A stretch of DNA of 64,000 nucleotides from UBA685 sp049890215 (GCA_049890215.1 JBMHBX010000032.1:1-64000); one strand, 5' to 3'; numbered from the stretch's first letter, positions 43,319-53,010 are shown. Numbers and translations are program-made. The notes: generated by a model not told the origin, from the letters alone.

Positions 43319-44809
43319 ATGGAAGCATTGTTGCTTGGACTGTCAAACCTTGCCCAGCCATCTGTAATGATTGCGTTGGTGATTGGCGCGATTGGCGGGC
43401 TTGTCATTGGCGCTATTCCCGGTATTGGCCCTGCGATTGCCATCGCTATTTTATTGCCTGCAACAGTCTTTTTGGACGATTTGGTCTCTTTGGTTTTATT
43501 GCTCGGTGTCTATGGCTCATCAATGTATGGTGGCGCAATACCTGCAATTTTGATCAACACGCCCGGCACGCCTGTCAATGCGCTAACAACCTATGATGGC
43601 TACGCGATGACACAGCGCGGCGAGGCAGGTCGTGGCCTGTCTCTGGCCTATTCAGCCTCTTTTTTCGGTGGGTGTTTTTCAATTCTAATCGCTTTATCAT
43701 CTTTGATCCTTTTTGGCCCTTATCTAAAAGACTTAGGGGCGCTATTCGGACAAAGAGATATCTTCATGGCAGCCTTGCTAGGTGCGGTACTGCTCATTTT
43801 AGCGCATCGTCAAACAATGGTTATTGCAGCGTTGTTATTTGGTGTCGGCTTTCTGATTTCACTCATTGGCAGACAGTCATTAAAACGCATAGATCGGTAT
43901 ACGTTCGATGTGGAATATCTTTATGCTGGTTTTAACTTAATCGTTGTTATTGTTGGCATTTTTGCCATTTCGCAAGCGTTATTTTTATTAACGGGAAAAG
44001 ATGCTGACCCACCAGAAGCGCGCATGAAAGGAGGCTTATTTCGCGGTCTTGGCGAGTTGCGTCGTTACAAGCTGATTGCGGCTATTTCCGCTTTCTATGG
44101 GACCGTGATGGGCATAATTCCGGGCGTTGGCGAATTTGTTGCCCAATTTTTCAGCTATTCTACTGCGCGCTTTTTATCAAAGACCCCATCACAATTTGGG
44201 CATGGCGCGCCAGAAGGCTTAATCGCCTCAGAGACATCTAATAACGCTGTACCGGCGGCGGCGATGATACCTCTCTTGGCATTGGGTGTGCCTGGTGAGG
44301 CATTAACGGCTATGATGATGGTCGTGTTTTTTGACGCAGGCATCAAACCGGGCCCAGATATTTTTGAAAATAGCAGCGATTTCCTGTTTAGCTTGTTTAT
44401 AGCATTGCTTTTAATCAATATTTTGGTCGTTATAACGCTCATCTTTAGCACGAAATATGTTGCAAAAATGGTTTATATCCCTAATCGTTTTCTAGGGGGA
44501 CTTATTTTGATGCTGTCATTTGTTGGTGTGTTTTCTATCCGCAACTCATTCATTGATTGCATCTTTGCCAGTCTCTTTGGGTTTTTTGGATTTATTTTAC
44601 GCAGGCTCGATTGGCCATTGGTACCAGTGGTATTGGGCCTTGTGCTTGGATCAATCATGGTTGAGCGTCTGACAGCAGGCGCAAGCCAAATCACATCAGC
44701 AGCTGATCTGGTCAACAGACCGGTTTCAGGGTTGCTTGCCGTAATTATTTTGGTCACCATAAGTGGATTTATGATAGCCGGAATAGCAAGACGCAAAAGA
44801 CGTCTTTGA
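43319..44809 (+). CDS. tctA: TTT transporter large membrane subunit TctA
   Basis: A 496-residue TctA with about twelve membrane segments. Family signatures are GAIGGLVIGAIPGIGPAIAIAILLP near the start, YGGAIPAILINTPGTPVNALTTYDGYAM, and the repeat VMGIIPGVGEFVAQFFSY with LALGVPGEALTAMMM. It forms the main channel of the tripartite tricarboxylate transporter. It lies between tctB (22 bp) and tctC (39 bp). Confidence 0.96.
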   Translation: MEALLLGLSNLAQPSVMIALVIGAIGGLVIGAIPGIGPAIAIAILLPATVFLDDLVSLVLLLGVYGSSMYGGAIPAILINTPGTPVNALTTYDGYAMTQRGEAGRGLSLAYSASFFGGCFSILIALSSLILFGPYLKDLGALFGQRDIFMAALLGAVLLILAHRQTMVIAALLFGVGFLISLIGRQSLKRIDRYTFDVEYLYAGFNLIVVIVGIFAISQALFLLTGKDADPPEARMKGGLFRGLGELRRYKLIAAISAFYGTVMGIIPGVGEFVAQFFSYSTARFLSKTPSQFGHGAPEGLIASETSNNAVPAAAMIPLLALGVPGEALTAMMMVVFFDAGIKPGPDIFENSSDFLFSLFIALLLINILVVITLIFSTKYVAKMVYIPNRFLGGLILMLSFVGVFSIRNSFIDCIFASLFGFFGFILRRLDWPLVPVVLGLVLGSIMVERLTAGASQITSAADLVNRPVSGLLAVIILVTISGFMIAGIARRKRRL

Positions 44810-44848
44810 GGAAAGGGGCGTAAAGACCCCAATGAAAAGGAGGAAACT

Positions 44849-45787
44849 ATGAAGAAACTTTTAACCATGGCGATGGCCGCAATTATAAGCCTCGGCTTCT
44901 CTGGCATTGCTAAAGCAGATTATCCAGATGGACCAGTGCAATTTATTGTGCCATGGCCTCCTGGTGATTTTGAAGATATTCTAACCAGAATGATTGCCAA
45001 AAACATGCAAGATTCCACTGGCGTTGCGGCAAGTGTTGTAAACCGCCCAGGTGGTGGCGATGGCCCGTTCCCAGGTGCGTTAGAAGTATTGAATGCCCCA
45101 AATGACGGCTCTGTTGTTGGCTCATTTGTGATTGGTGTGCCAATTGTTGGTCCAAAAATTGGTGTAGGTATCGAAGAAGATAGCTTTGTGCCAGTCGGTA
45201 TTTTCCTAACCTATCCTTTCGTATTGGCCGCAGGTGCAGATGCACCTTATAGCAATATGGCAGAATTGGCAGCTCATGCGAAATCAAATGATGTTGTATT
45301 AGGCCATTTCGGTGCCGGCCTTACACCAACACAAGCGAGTATGGCAGCTGCCAAAAAGATGGGCTTTGAATTTGCCGACGACAGTGCCTTTGATATGCTA
45401 GATTGTAACACTTTGACATCTGGCGATGCTGATGTGATCAACACAACTTTAGCCTTGATTGAACCATGTCTTGGCGACATTAAAGTGTTGGCAAATATCG
45501 GCTCAGAGCCAATCGAAAAGCTAAATGGCGTTCAAACACTGGCTTCTCAATCAGGTATCAACGATGTTGAGTTATGGAATGGCTTGTTTGTCACAAAGGG
45601 CACGCCACAGGCTGTTATCGATAAGCTTGCTGAAATTGGCGAAGCCACAATGGCAAGCGCTGAGGCACAGCAACTGATGAAAGAGACAGGCGCGCGTGTC
45701 TATTGGCAGGGTATGTCTGAATCAATGGCTCGTATTGAAACTGACCGTAAAAAGTCAGCTGAAATTTCAGCTATCATAAATAACTAA
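44849..45787 (+). CDS. tctC: TTT transporter periplasmic binding protein (TctC/Bug family)
   Basis: 312 residues: signal peptide (LLTMAMAAIISLGFSGIAKAD) and a Bug-type binding domain (VQFIVPWPPGDFEDILTRMIAK, VVNRPGGGDGPFPGALEVLNAPNDGSVVG). AAGGAGG before ATG 44849 gives strong translation, as expected for a binding protein. Bug proteins bind carboxylates and related solutes. The acidic DFEDILT replaces the usual GGxxDxxxR (the family often has PGGSTDxxAR), so the ligand may be unusual, possibly amino-group-bearing. A terminator follows. Confidence 0.93.
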   Translation: MKKLLTMAMAAIISLGFSGIAKADYPDGPVQFIVPWPPGDFEDILTRMIAKNMQDSTGVAASVVNRPGGGDGPFPGALEVLNAPNDGSVVGSFVIGVPIVGPKIGVGIEEDSFVPVGIFLTYPFVLAAGADAPYSNMAELAAHAKSNDVVLGHFGAGLTPTQASMAAAKKMGFEFADDSAFDMLDCNTLTSGDADVINTTLALIEPCLGDIKVLANIGSEPIEKLNGVQTLASQSGINDVELWNGLFVTKGTPQAVIDKLAEIGEATMASAEAQQLMKETGARVYWQGMSESMARIETDRKKSAEISAIINN

Positions 45788-45798
45788 TCTGATTATGA

Positions 45799-45835
45799 GG
45801 GAGCTGGGTTTTACCAGCTCCCTTACTTATTTTTT
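45799..45835 (+). terminator. Terminator between tctC and the GATase gene
   Basis: GGGAGCTGG at 45799-45807 pairs with CCAGCTCCC at 45814-45822 around a six-base loop, followed by TTACTTATTTTTT. The next gene starts only 25 bp later on the same strand, so partial read-through could set the importer-to-enzyme ratio. Confidence 0.8.
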
Positions 45836-45847
45836 AAGGACTGATTT

Positions 45848-46585
45848 ATGGCACGCATCAAGCTTGGCATTCTGCAAGTTAATCATGATAAAAGCAAAGA
45901 AATAGGGGATCATTTTCCCGATGATTCTCATCGCTTTCGTGATTTGTTTGATGAGCTTGATACGCGTTTTTCTTATCGTGTTTATATGACTATAGGCGGT
46001 GAGCTGCCGTCTGATATTGAGGAGCAAGATGCCTATCTTATCACAGGCTCTCCTCTCAGTGTTTTGGATGATACGCTGACATGGCGCGATGATTTATTTG
46101 ATTTTATTCGCAAATGTGATGATGCTAGAAAGCCGTTAATTGGCGCCTGTTTTGGCCATCAAGCTATTGCTATGGCGCTTGGTGGGAGTGTAGGCACACG
46201 AGATGGCGGCTATAATGTTGGCATTGAACAAGTAACCTTCGCTGACATGCCAGAATTTATGGTGCCGGCAACTGACAGCCTCGCCTTTTATATGTTTCAC
46301 GAAGATGAAGTTGTTAGCCTGCCAAAAGGGTGCCGTCTTGTTGGCTCATCGCATAGCTGTATGATTGCCAGCTTTGTGAAAGGTAATCATATTTTTGCCA
46401 TTCAATCTCATCCGGAGTTTCACGATGCCTTTATGAGAGCTTTGTTAGCCTATACCAAAACTCACATGCCATCTGAAATACATAGCGCGGCACTTGCCTC
46501 ACTTTACACGCCAACTGACGGGCCAGTCTTTGCACAATGGTGCGATGCCTTCATACATCAAGCAATAATGCGAAGAGCGAGTTAA
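45848..46585 (+). CDS. Class I glutamine amidotransferase-like hydrolase
   Basis: A 245-residue GATase of the GMP-synthase-like type, with nucleophile Cys101 (GACFGHQAIA), His188 and Glu190 (QSHPEF). It has no synthase domain. Its stop codon overlaps the P450 start, which in turn overlaps the glutamine-synthetase-like gene. In aniline catabolism (AtdA2/TdnT) and putrescine catabolism (PuuD, of a different subfamily) a GATase-fold enzyme hydrolyses gamma-glutamyl amides made by a GS-like ligase. The same role is inferred here. Confidence 0.88.
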   Translation: MARIKLGILQVNHDKSKEIGDHFPDDSHRFRDLFDELDTRFSYRVYMTIGGELPSDIEEQDAYLITGSPLSVLDDTLTWRDDLFDFIRKCDDARKPLIGACFGHQAIAMALGGSVGTRDGGYNVGIEQVTFADMPEFMVPATDSLAFYMFHEDEVVSLPKGCRLVGSSHSCMIASFVKGNHIFAIQSHPEFHDAFMRALLAYTKTHMPSEIHSAALASLYTPTDGPVFAQWCDAFIHQAIMRRAS

Positions 46586-47826
46586 TGATGACCAAGATAG
46601 ATGATGGCTTTTTGAATATTGCTGACCACGATAGTTATATTCATGGTGTACCTCACAAAACTTTTGCGCGCCTTCGCGCCGAGGATCCTGTCCATTGGAC
46701 AACCCCGACAGATGGCATGAAAAGCTTTTGGTCAATTACACGTCACGCTGACATTCTAACAGCCAATAGTCAGCCTGAACTATTCTCATCTGCACAAGGG
46801 ATTAGAATTGAAGATCAAAGTCATGAAGAATATATGGCACGCCGTACATTCCAGGAAACGGACCCGCCCGAGCACCGCCTGACACGCAAAATGGTGAATC
46901 CGGCTTTCTCCCGCCCGGCTATGGTGGGCTATGAATCGATGATAAGAGACCTTGCGAGCAACATCATTGATAAGGCTGTATCTCTGGGGGAATTTGACGC
47001 GGTAGAGCATATTGCCAAACAATTGCCGATGATGATGCTAGGGCGCATTTTGGGTCTTCCGGATCATGATTTATCATGGTTGGTTGAAAAAGGAGATGCG
47101 TTAATCGGTAATACAGATCCTGATTTTACTGACCATGTAATCGATAAAATTAACAGTGATGCCTATCGTTTCATGCCATTTCGCTCACCGGCCGGCGTTG
47201 AGTTATATGATTATGCAGAGCAGGTATATCGCGGCGATAAAGCGATTGATAAAGACGGGGTGCTATCACATGTTATCTCACAAGATGGTGGTCTTGATTT
47301 ATCGGAATTTAAGAATTTCTTCTGCCTTTTAATCGCAGCTGGCAATGATACCACGCGCTATTCGATTGCGATGGCTATCTTCCTTTTGACCCGTCACCCT
47401 CATTTGCTATCTCAGCTTCAATCAGGGACTGTGGACGAAACAGCTGCCGATGAATGTATCAGACTGGCCTCACCAACCATGCATTTCAGGCGCACCGCCA
47501 CATCTGATACTGAACTTGGTGGCAAGCAGATTAAAAAGGGCGATAAAGTCGTATTATGGTTTGTTTCAGGAAATCGCGATGAATCTGTATTTGCAAACCC
47601 ACATGAACCAAAACTTGATCGCAAGCCCAATCAGAATGTGGCCTTTGGTCAGGGCGGTCCCCATTTTTGTCTTGGCATGTGGCTTGCCCGCCTCGAGGTC
47701 AAAGTGGTTTTGCAAACGCTTGCAAGCAGGCTGAATAGCATTGAGGCACAAGATGAACCACGTTGGACAAGATCAAATTTTATCTGTGGTGTCAAATCCC
47801 TGCCAGTAAAGGTAAGTGTGAAATGA
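46585..47826 (+). CDS. Cytochrome P450 monooxygenase
   Basis: A 413-residue soluble bacterial P450. The oxygen-binding I-helix motif AGNDTT, a K-helix-like DECIRLASP (a variant of ExxR) and the heme loop FGQGGPHFCLG with ligand Cys362 are present. Start ATG 46585 overlaps the TAA of the GATase gene by one base (TAATG), and its stop overlaps the next start (ATGA). No ferredoxin or reductase gene is nearby, so electron partners must come from elsewhere. Genes on both sides suggest a gamma-glutamylated or free amine substrate. Confidence 0.95.
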   Translation: MMTKIDDGFLNIADHDSYIHGVPHKTFARLRAEDPVHWTTPTDGMKSFWSITRHADILTANSQPELFSSAQGIRIEDQSHEEYMARRTFQETDPPEHRLTRKMVNPAFSRPAMVGYESMIRDLASNIIDKAVSLGEFDAVEHIAKQLPMMMLGRILGLPDHDLSWLVEKGDALIGNTDPDFTDHVIDKINSDAYRFMPFRSPAGVELYDYAEQVYRGDKAIDKDGVLSHVISQDGGLDLSEFKNFFCLLIAAGNDTTRYSIAMAIFLLTRHPHLLSQLQSGTVDETAADECIRLASPTMHFRRTATSDTELGGKQIKKGDKVVLWFVSGNRDESVFANPHEPKLDRKPNQNVAFGQGGPHFCLGMWLARLEVKVVLQTLASRLNSIEAQDEPRWTRSNFICGVKSLPVKVSVK

Positions 47827-49115
47827 GCCAGAAAAGACAAACAAGGGATGCCTCTCGCACCAGAGTGTTATTCAGTGATTTACTGAACTTGCCACGTGGA
47901 AAATACGTCCCCCAAAAGATAGCGGATGATGGTGTTGTTGGTTTTGCCAGAGGCGCCTTTGCCGTTAGTTACGATCGCGACCTCTTATCTGTGCCAGGAA
48001 CAGGCACTTATGATGGTTTGCCCGATATGCATTTGCATTTGGATAAAGCACGTCAAAAAAGCTGGCAGGATAAGACAGAAATAGCACTTGGTGATCTCTA
48101 TGCTGATGGGGCGCCATTTGCGCTATGTCCGCGCCACACACTTAAAAAAGCAATCGCTGACTGGCAGGCGATCGGGCTAACGCCTATGGTTGGGTTGGAA
48201 CTTGAGGCATTTATATTCCAAAAAGATGCAGACGGAACCTATCGGCCTTATGATACACCGGGCGCTTTTGCTTATGGTACAGGGCCCGAAAATGATCCTG
48301 CCGGGCTGATGGATGCGATTTGGGCGCGTGCAGAGGCACTTGATTTGCCACTGGAATCTGTGAATGGTGAATATGATAATGGCCAGTTCGAGATGACATT
48401 ATGCTTCGATGATGCCCTAAAGGCATGCGATGATGCCTTTTTATTCCGCTTAATGGCACGCGAACTTGCTTTTGAAAAAGGGTATCTGTTGACCTTTATG
48501 CCAAAGCCTATTCCAGAGCGCGGCGGTTCAGGATTGCATATAAATTTCAGCTTTACTGATAATTCAGGAAATAATGTGATTGCTAAAGACGGCGCATTAT
48601 CAGAGTTGGCTGGCAATGCTGTTGCAGGGTTATTACATCATCATGAGGCGATGGCCGGCTTATTGGCGCCAACCGTTAATAGCTATGACAGGTTAAGCCC
48701 GGCCAGCCTTGCAGGCTATTGGGCAAATTGGGCAGAAGATCATCGTCTTGTCACAGTGCGCACATCCACTGCCTCTGCCAAATCAGCACGCCTTGAACAT
48801 CGTATGTCAGATAGTTCTGCGAATCCTTACATTGCTGTTGCCACTGTCTTGCAGGCGGCTTTGCAAGGGGTAAAGCATAAAATGCCGTTGCCAAAGCCAG
48901 AAGATTTAGATGGGTTAGAAAATATCCGTGCAACGCGTCATGCCCCATCATCTTTGACCAGAGCCTTGAATGCACTTGAAAAAGACAGAGTGCTGATTGA
49001 GGCAATCGGCCCCTTACTGGTCGAAGCACATCTTGTGTTAAAGCGTGATGAGGTCTCTCGCTTGGCAGGCTCTAGCAAGGATGATATCAGGGATTTTTAT
49101 ATCCCCTTCATCTAA
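47823..49115 (+). CDS. Glutamine-synthetase-like ligase (glutamate-amine ligase type)
   Basis: A 430-residue GS-fold enzyme, started at ATG 47823, which overlaps the P450 stop by four bases. Metal and substrate blocks of the family are visible: GLELEAFIF, NGEYDNGQFEMTL, GSGLHINFSF, and RLEHRMSDSSANPYIAVATVLQAAL. The length and the start LFSDLLNLPRGKYVP are closer to PuuA/AtdA1-like gamma-glutamylating ligases than to GlnA, and it lacks the GlnA adenylylation region. It probably joins glutamate to an amine that the P450 and GATase then process. Confidence 0.9.
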   Translation: MSQKRQTRDASRTRVLFSDLLNLPRGKYVPQKIADDGVVGFARGAFAVSYDRDLLSVPGTGTYDGLPDMHLHLDKARQKSWQDKTEIALGDLYADGAPFALCPRHTLKKAIADWQAIGLTPMVGLELEAFIFQKDADGTYRPYDTPGAFAYGTGPENDPAGLMDAIWARAEALDLPLESVNGEYDNGQFEMTLCFDDALKACDDAFLFRLMARELAFEKGYLLTFMPKPIPERGGSGLHINFSFTDNSGNNVIAKDGALSELAGNAVAGLLHHHEAMAGLLAPTVNSYDRLSPASLAGYWANWAEDHRLVTVRTSTASAKSARLEHRMSDSSANPYIAVATVLQAALQGVKHKMPLPKPEDLDGLENIRATRHAPSSLTRALNALEKDRVLIEAIGPLLVEAHLVLKRDEVSRLAGSSKDDIRDFYIPFI

Positions 49116-49134
49116 GATAAAAAATAGGCCGCCG

Positions 49135-49998
49135 CTAATCAGCGAACGTAATTTTTACCCCATCATGCCCAACAGTTAATGGGCCATCCCAGAAACCTGC
49201 CACTGCTTGTTGCCAATCCTCCACACCATAATCAGGATCATCTGCCGGTATCAGGTGCGACAGCGCAAGATGACCAACACCTGCTTTGGTGGCAATCTTT
49301 GCGGCATCATGGGCAAAGCTGTGGGAACGTAGCCAATGTGCCATCAATTTGTCAGTTCCATTACCAATACGTGCCATTAAAGCAGGTAACGCTGCCTCTA
49401 ACATCGCTTCATGTACCAGTAAATCCGCTCCTTTGGCAAAGGTCTCAATTTCTGAGATAGGCGCGGTATCTCCAGAAAATACAATATGTCGTCTATCGGT
49501 TTTGAATGAGATGGCAAATGTGTCAACCAATGGTGGATGCTGATTTCTGATAGCTGATACCTTAATCCCCTGATGGGTCATGATATCGCCTTCATCTATC
49601 ACATGAATGGTTACAAGAGATCGCAAATCAGGTCTGCCTTCATCCATGATACGCAGATCAATATCATCTTTCATAGAGGCCAAAAAGCCGTCCCAATAAC
49701 GCATAAGGCCATCCGGGCCATAGATGGTAACAGTGCTTTTCAGGCCTGCGGTCCATGCCGTATGCAATAATGGTCCTAATTCAAGATAATGATCTGAATG
49801 CAAATGGGTGATGAAAATCAGCGAAATATCACGTAATTGGATATTTTGATCAATCAGCCCTTTGGTAACACCAAGAGCGCAATCAAGAATGATCTTTTGT
49901 CCATTTAGACAAATTAAATTTGAAGTCGGCAAAGAAGAGCCGGGACGAACCGCAGGTCCTCCCTTTGTGCCTAGCAATACAACATGATCATCACTCAT
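49135..49998 (-). CDS. Metallo-beta-lactamase-fold hydrolase (AtsA/RNase Z-like)
   Basis: A 287-residue MBL protein with the zinc motif THLHSDH (residues 64-70), a distal HEAMLE (His in LLVHEAML) and FSGDTAP. The layout matches AtsA-like/RNase Z-like small hydrolases. It carries no lactamase-specific features and is judged a metabolic hydrolase. Its start overlaps the aminotransferase stop by one base (TAATG), so the two are coupled. It converges on the GS-like gene. Confidence 0.86.
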   Translation of the reverse strand: MSDDHVVLLGTKGGPAVRPGSSLPTSNLICLNGQKIILDCALGVTKGLIDQNIQLRDISLIFITHLHSDHYLELGPLLHTAWTAGLKSTVTIYGPDGLMRYWDGFLASMKDDIDLRIMDEGRPDLRSLVTIHVIDEGDIMTHQGIKVSAIRNQHPPLVDTFAISFKTDRRHIVFSGDTAPISEIETFAKGADLLVHEAMLEAALPALMARIGNGTDKLMAHWLRSHSFAHDAAKIATKAGVGHLALSHLIPADDPDYGVEDWQQAVAGFWDGPLTVGHDGVKITFAD

Positions 49999-51356
49999 TA
50001 TCGTGCCTCATCTGCGGCAGTCATCGCTTTATCTATCGCCTCAAGAATAATTGTCGCATCATTTTTTGAAAGTATAAGAGACGGTGACAAGATTAGATTG
50101 GGGCCTGAAATACGCACCATGGCGCCATTTTCATAAGCCACATCCTGCACAATGCCGGCAATAGGAGCATCAACAGGCTGTTTGCTGGCGCGGTCATTGA
50201 CCATTTCAATTGCTGTCATCAACCCATAGCCACCACGCACATCACCGATAAGTTCATGCTTTTCCATCAACGCCTTACAGCCCTCATATAGCTGTGTGCC
50301 TCTGGCAGCAGCATTGTCTATGACATGCAATCTCTTTGTTTCAGCAAGACATGCCAAAGCAGCGGCTGCACCCACCGGATGACCTGAGTAAGTATAGCCA
50401 TGACCGATTCGCGCATCAGGGTTATTTTCGAATACCTCAACCATACGTGCGCCTAGCATGACAGCGCCAAACGGAAAATAGCCATTTGTGATCGCTTTAG
50501 CAGTTGCCATCATATCAGGCTGAACGCCCCACAATCGCGCACCAGACCAAGCACCTGTGCGGCCATAGGCTGTGATCACCTCATCAAATATTAGCAATAT
50601 ACCATTGCGGTTACAGATTTCCTGCACTGCAGGTGCGAAAGAGGGGTGCGGTGGTATGACGCCGCCTGCCCCTAAAATGGGCTCCATCACCATGGCTGCA
50701 ATTGTCTGCGGGCCTTGGAAAGCGATTTCATCTTCCAGAGCCTGCAAACAAAGTTGGGATAGCTTTTCAGGGTCTGTCTCATTGAACGGATTGCGGAACA
50801 GATAGGGTGAAGGGATATGATAACAACCTGGCAGTAATGGCTCATAGGCCGCGCGGAAATTTGCATTACCGTTCACAGATGCACCACCAATATGTGTGCC
50901 ATGATAGCCTTTTTTCAGGCTCAAGAATTTTGTCCTGCCTGCCTCACCACGTAATTTGTGATATTGGCGTGCCAGGCGCAACGCTGTCTCAATAGAGTCA
51001 GATCCCCCCGATGTAAAAAAGGCGCGAGAAAGGCCGTCTGGTTCAAAAAAAGCTTGTAATTCGTAGGATAGCTCAATTGCGGCATCATTGGTTGTGCCAC
51101 GGAATGTCGAATAGTAAGGCAGGATGTCAAGCTGTTTGGCAATGGCCTCTTTGACAGGTTGACAGGAATAGCCAAGATTCACATTCCACAGTCCTCCAAC
51201 ACCATCAATGACGCGGTGCCCGTCAATGTCAGTGATTGATACACCATCCGCATTTGTGATGATTTTCGGCGGCTGATCAAGACTATCTTGTGGTGATGTC
51301 ATTGGGTGCCACATCAAGCGCCCATTTTGTTCCTTCAAAAAGTTAGAATCACGCAT
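49998..51356 (-). CDS. Class III omega-aminotransferase
   Basis: A 452-residue PLP aminotransferase with Asp258 (LLIFDEVITAYGRTGAW) and PLP Lys287 (ATAKAITNGYFPFGAVM). LMWHPMTSP near the start and GYSCQPVKEAIAKQ match the omega-amino acid:pyruvate/SpuC-type group, which moves terminal amino groups to pyruvate. It would convert an omega-amine to an aldehyde, the substrate of the divergent aldehyde dehydrogenase 156 bp away. It is coupled to the MBL hydrolase gene. Confidence 0.92.
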   Translation of the reverse strand: MRDSNFLKEQNGRLMWHPMTSPQDSLDQPPKIITNADGVSITDIDGHRVIDGVGGLWNVNLGYSCQPVKEAIAKQLDILPYYSTFRGTTNDAAIELSYELQAFFEPDGLSRAFFTSGGSDSIETALRLARQYHKLRGEAGRTKFLSLKKGYHGTHIGGASVNGNANFRAAYEPLLPGCYHIPSPYLFRNPFNETDPEKLSQLCLQALEDEIAFQGPQTIAAMVMEPILGAGGVIPPHPSFAPAVQEICNRNGILLIFDEVITAYGRTGAWSGARLWGVQPDMMATAKAITNGYFPFGAVMLGARMVEVFENNPDARIGHGYTYSGHPVGAAAALACLAETKRLHVIDNAAARGTQLYEGCKALMEKHELIGDVRGGYGLMTAIEMVNDRASKQPVDAPIAGIVQDVAYENGAMVRISGPNLILSPSLILSKNDATIILEAIDKAMTAADEAR

Positions 51357-51512
51357 AATGTGTCCCTATATCTTCCTTAAAAAAGGCTCTAACACTAACC
51401 TTTACAGTGTTTTATCTTTTGATAATAGTTTGACGAATCATAGACCGTAAGGCAAGATTTTTTGAAATGTGAGAAACCGGAAAATCAAGATAAAACTGAA
51501 GAGGCATAACAG

Positions 51513-52997
51513 ATGGAACAGTCAAAAATTGACGCGTTAAGGGACAAGTCCATTGCACCTGTATTGCATCTGATTGACGGACAGCATATCCCTTCGTCTG
51601 ATGGCGCACTGATGGATATTATCTCTCCCATCGATGGGTCTGTTTTTACAAGTACTGCCGCTGGTACAGTGGCTGATATGGAAGCTGCGATTTCGTCTGC
51701 GCGCAGGGCTTTTGATGATGGTCGTTGGGCAAATCAGCCGCCCGCCATACGTAAAAAAACATTGCTGAAATGGGCTGAGTTAATTGAAAAACATGCCCTG
51801 GAGTTAGCTGTTTTGGGTGTGCGTGATAATGGCACTGAAATTGGCATGGCAATCAATGCAGAGCCTGGTTCAGCAGCAAATACAATTCGCTATTATGCCG
51901 AAGCTTTGGATAAGATTTACGGTGAAATTGCACCAACATCAGATAGCATTTTAGGAATGGTCCACAAAGAGCCTGTAGGTGTTGTTGGAGCCATTATACC
52001 CTGGAATTTCCCCATGATGATTGGTGCATGGAAATTAGCGCCTGCTTTGGCGATGGGCAATTCTGTAGTTGTAAAACCGTCTGAAACTGCCTCACTCTCC
52101 TTAATGCGTATGGTTGAATTGGCCCATGAAGCAGGCCTGCCATCTGGCGTCTTAAATGCGGTCACTGGCAAGGGCTCTGTGGTCGGCGAGGCCTTAGGGT
52201 TATCAATGGATGTTGATGTTCTTGTCTTTACGGGCTCAGGGGTAACAGGGCGCCGCCTGCTAGATTACGCTGCACGTTCAAACATGAAGCGCGTCTATCT
52301 GGAGCTTGGCGGCAAATCCCCGAATATCGTCTTTGCTGATGCGCCAAATTTGGATGAGGCTGCCAAAGTGGCTGCGCTTGGCATCTTCCGAAACTCTGGG
52401 CAGGTTTGCGTAGCAGGCTCACGATTGCTTGTCGAAGCCTCTATTCATGATGAGTTTGTTGCCGCTGTCACGAAACAGGCAGAAGCCTTGTCTGTTGGAG
52501 ATCCCCTAAAATTAGACAATCATATTGGTGCGATAAATTCTGAGACACAATTACAGGCCAATCTAGGCTTTGTCACAGATGCCATAGCAGAAGGCGGTCA
52601 TATAGTGACTGGTGGAGAGCGTATTTTGAAAGACACAGGCGGTTATTATATGTCGCCAACCATTGTTACCAACGTGGCGCGCGAGGCAAGCCTATCTCAA
52701 AAGGAAGTCTTTGGCCCTGTGTTGGCAGTCACGCCCTTTACCACTGAATCAGAGGCGATATCACTTGCCAATTCCACGATATATGGGCTTGCCGGCGCCG
52801 CATGGACAGCGAATTTGGGCCGTGCTCATCGCATGGTTAAATCAGTGCGCACAGGGGTTATGCATATCAATACCTATGGCGGGGCCGATGGTACTGTGCC
52901 ACTTGGTGGGGTCGGACAATCTGGCAATGGGTCAGATAAATCACTTCATGCTATCGAAAAATACGTGAATTTGAAAACGGCTTGGATCAAATTGTAA
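51513..52997 (+). CDS. Aldehyde dehydrogenase, PuuC-like
   Basis: A 494-residue NAD(P)+ aldehyde dehydrogenase with Asn166 (PWNFP), Glu264 (LELGGKSPN) and catalytic Cys299 (RNSGQVCVAGSR). SGNGSDKSLHAIEKYVNLKTAWI at the end is very like E. coli PuuC, the gamma-glutamyl-gamma-aminobutyraldehyde dehydrogenase, as is AEALDKIYGEIAPTS. That supports an amine-derived (perhaps gamma-glutamylated) aldehyde as substrate. It is divergent from the aminotransferase and 13 bp upstream of the Tm-1-like gene. Confidence 0.93.
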   Translation: MEQSKIDALRDKSIAPVLHLIDGQHIPSSDGALMDIISPIDGSVFTSTAAGTVADMEAAISSARRAFDDGRWANQPPAIRKKTLLKWAELIEKHALELAVLGVRDNGTEIGMAINAEPGSAANTIRYYAEALDKIYGEIAPTSDSILGMVHKEPVGVVGAIIPWNFPMMIGAWKLAPALAMGNSVVVKPSETASLSLMRMVELAHEAGLPSGVLNAVTGKGSVVGEALGLSMDVDVLVFTGSGVTGRRLLDYAARSNMKRVYLELGGKSPNIVFADAPNLDEAAKVAALGIFRNSGQVCVAGSRLLVEASIHDEFVAAVTKQAEALSVGDPLKLDNHIGAINSETQLQANLGFVTDAIAEGGHIVTGGERILKDTGGYYMSPTIVTNVAREASLSQKEVFGPVLAVTPFTTESEAISLANSTIYGLAGAAWTANLGRAHRMVKSVRTGVMHINTYGGADGTVPLGGVGQSGNGSDKSLHAIEKYVNLKTAWIKL

Positions 52998-53010
52998 GAG
53001 GGCTAAACTG

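Noticed and set aside
49135..49998. Beta-lactamase resistance gene
   Set aside because: The HLHSDH fold is shared by many metabolic hydrolases; the protein resembles AtsA/RNase Z-like enzymes and is coupled to an aminotransferase.
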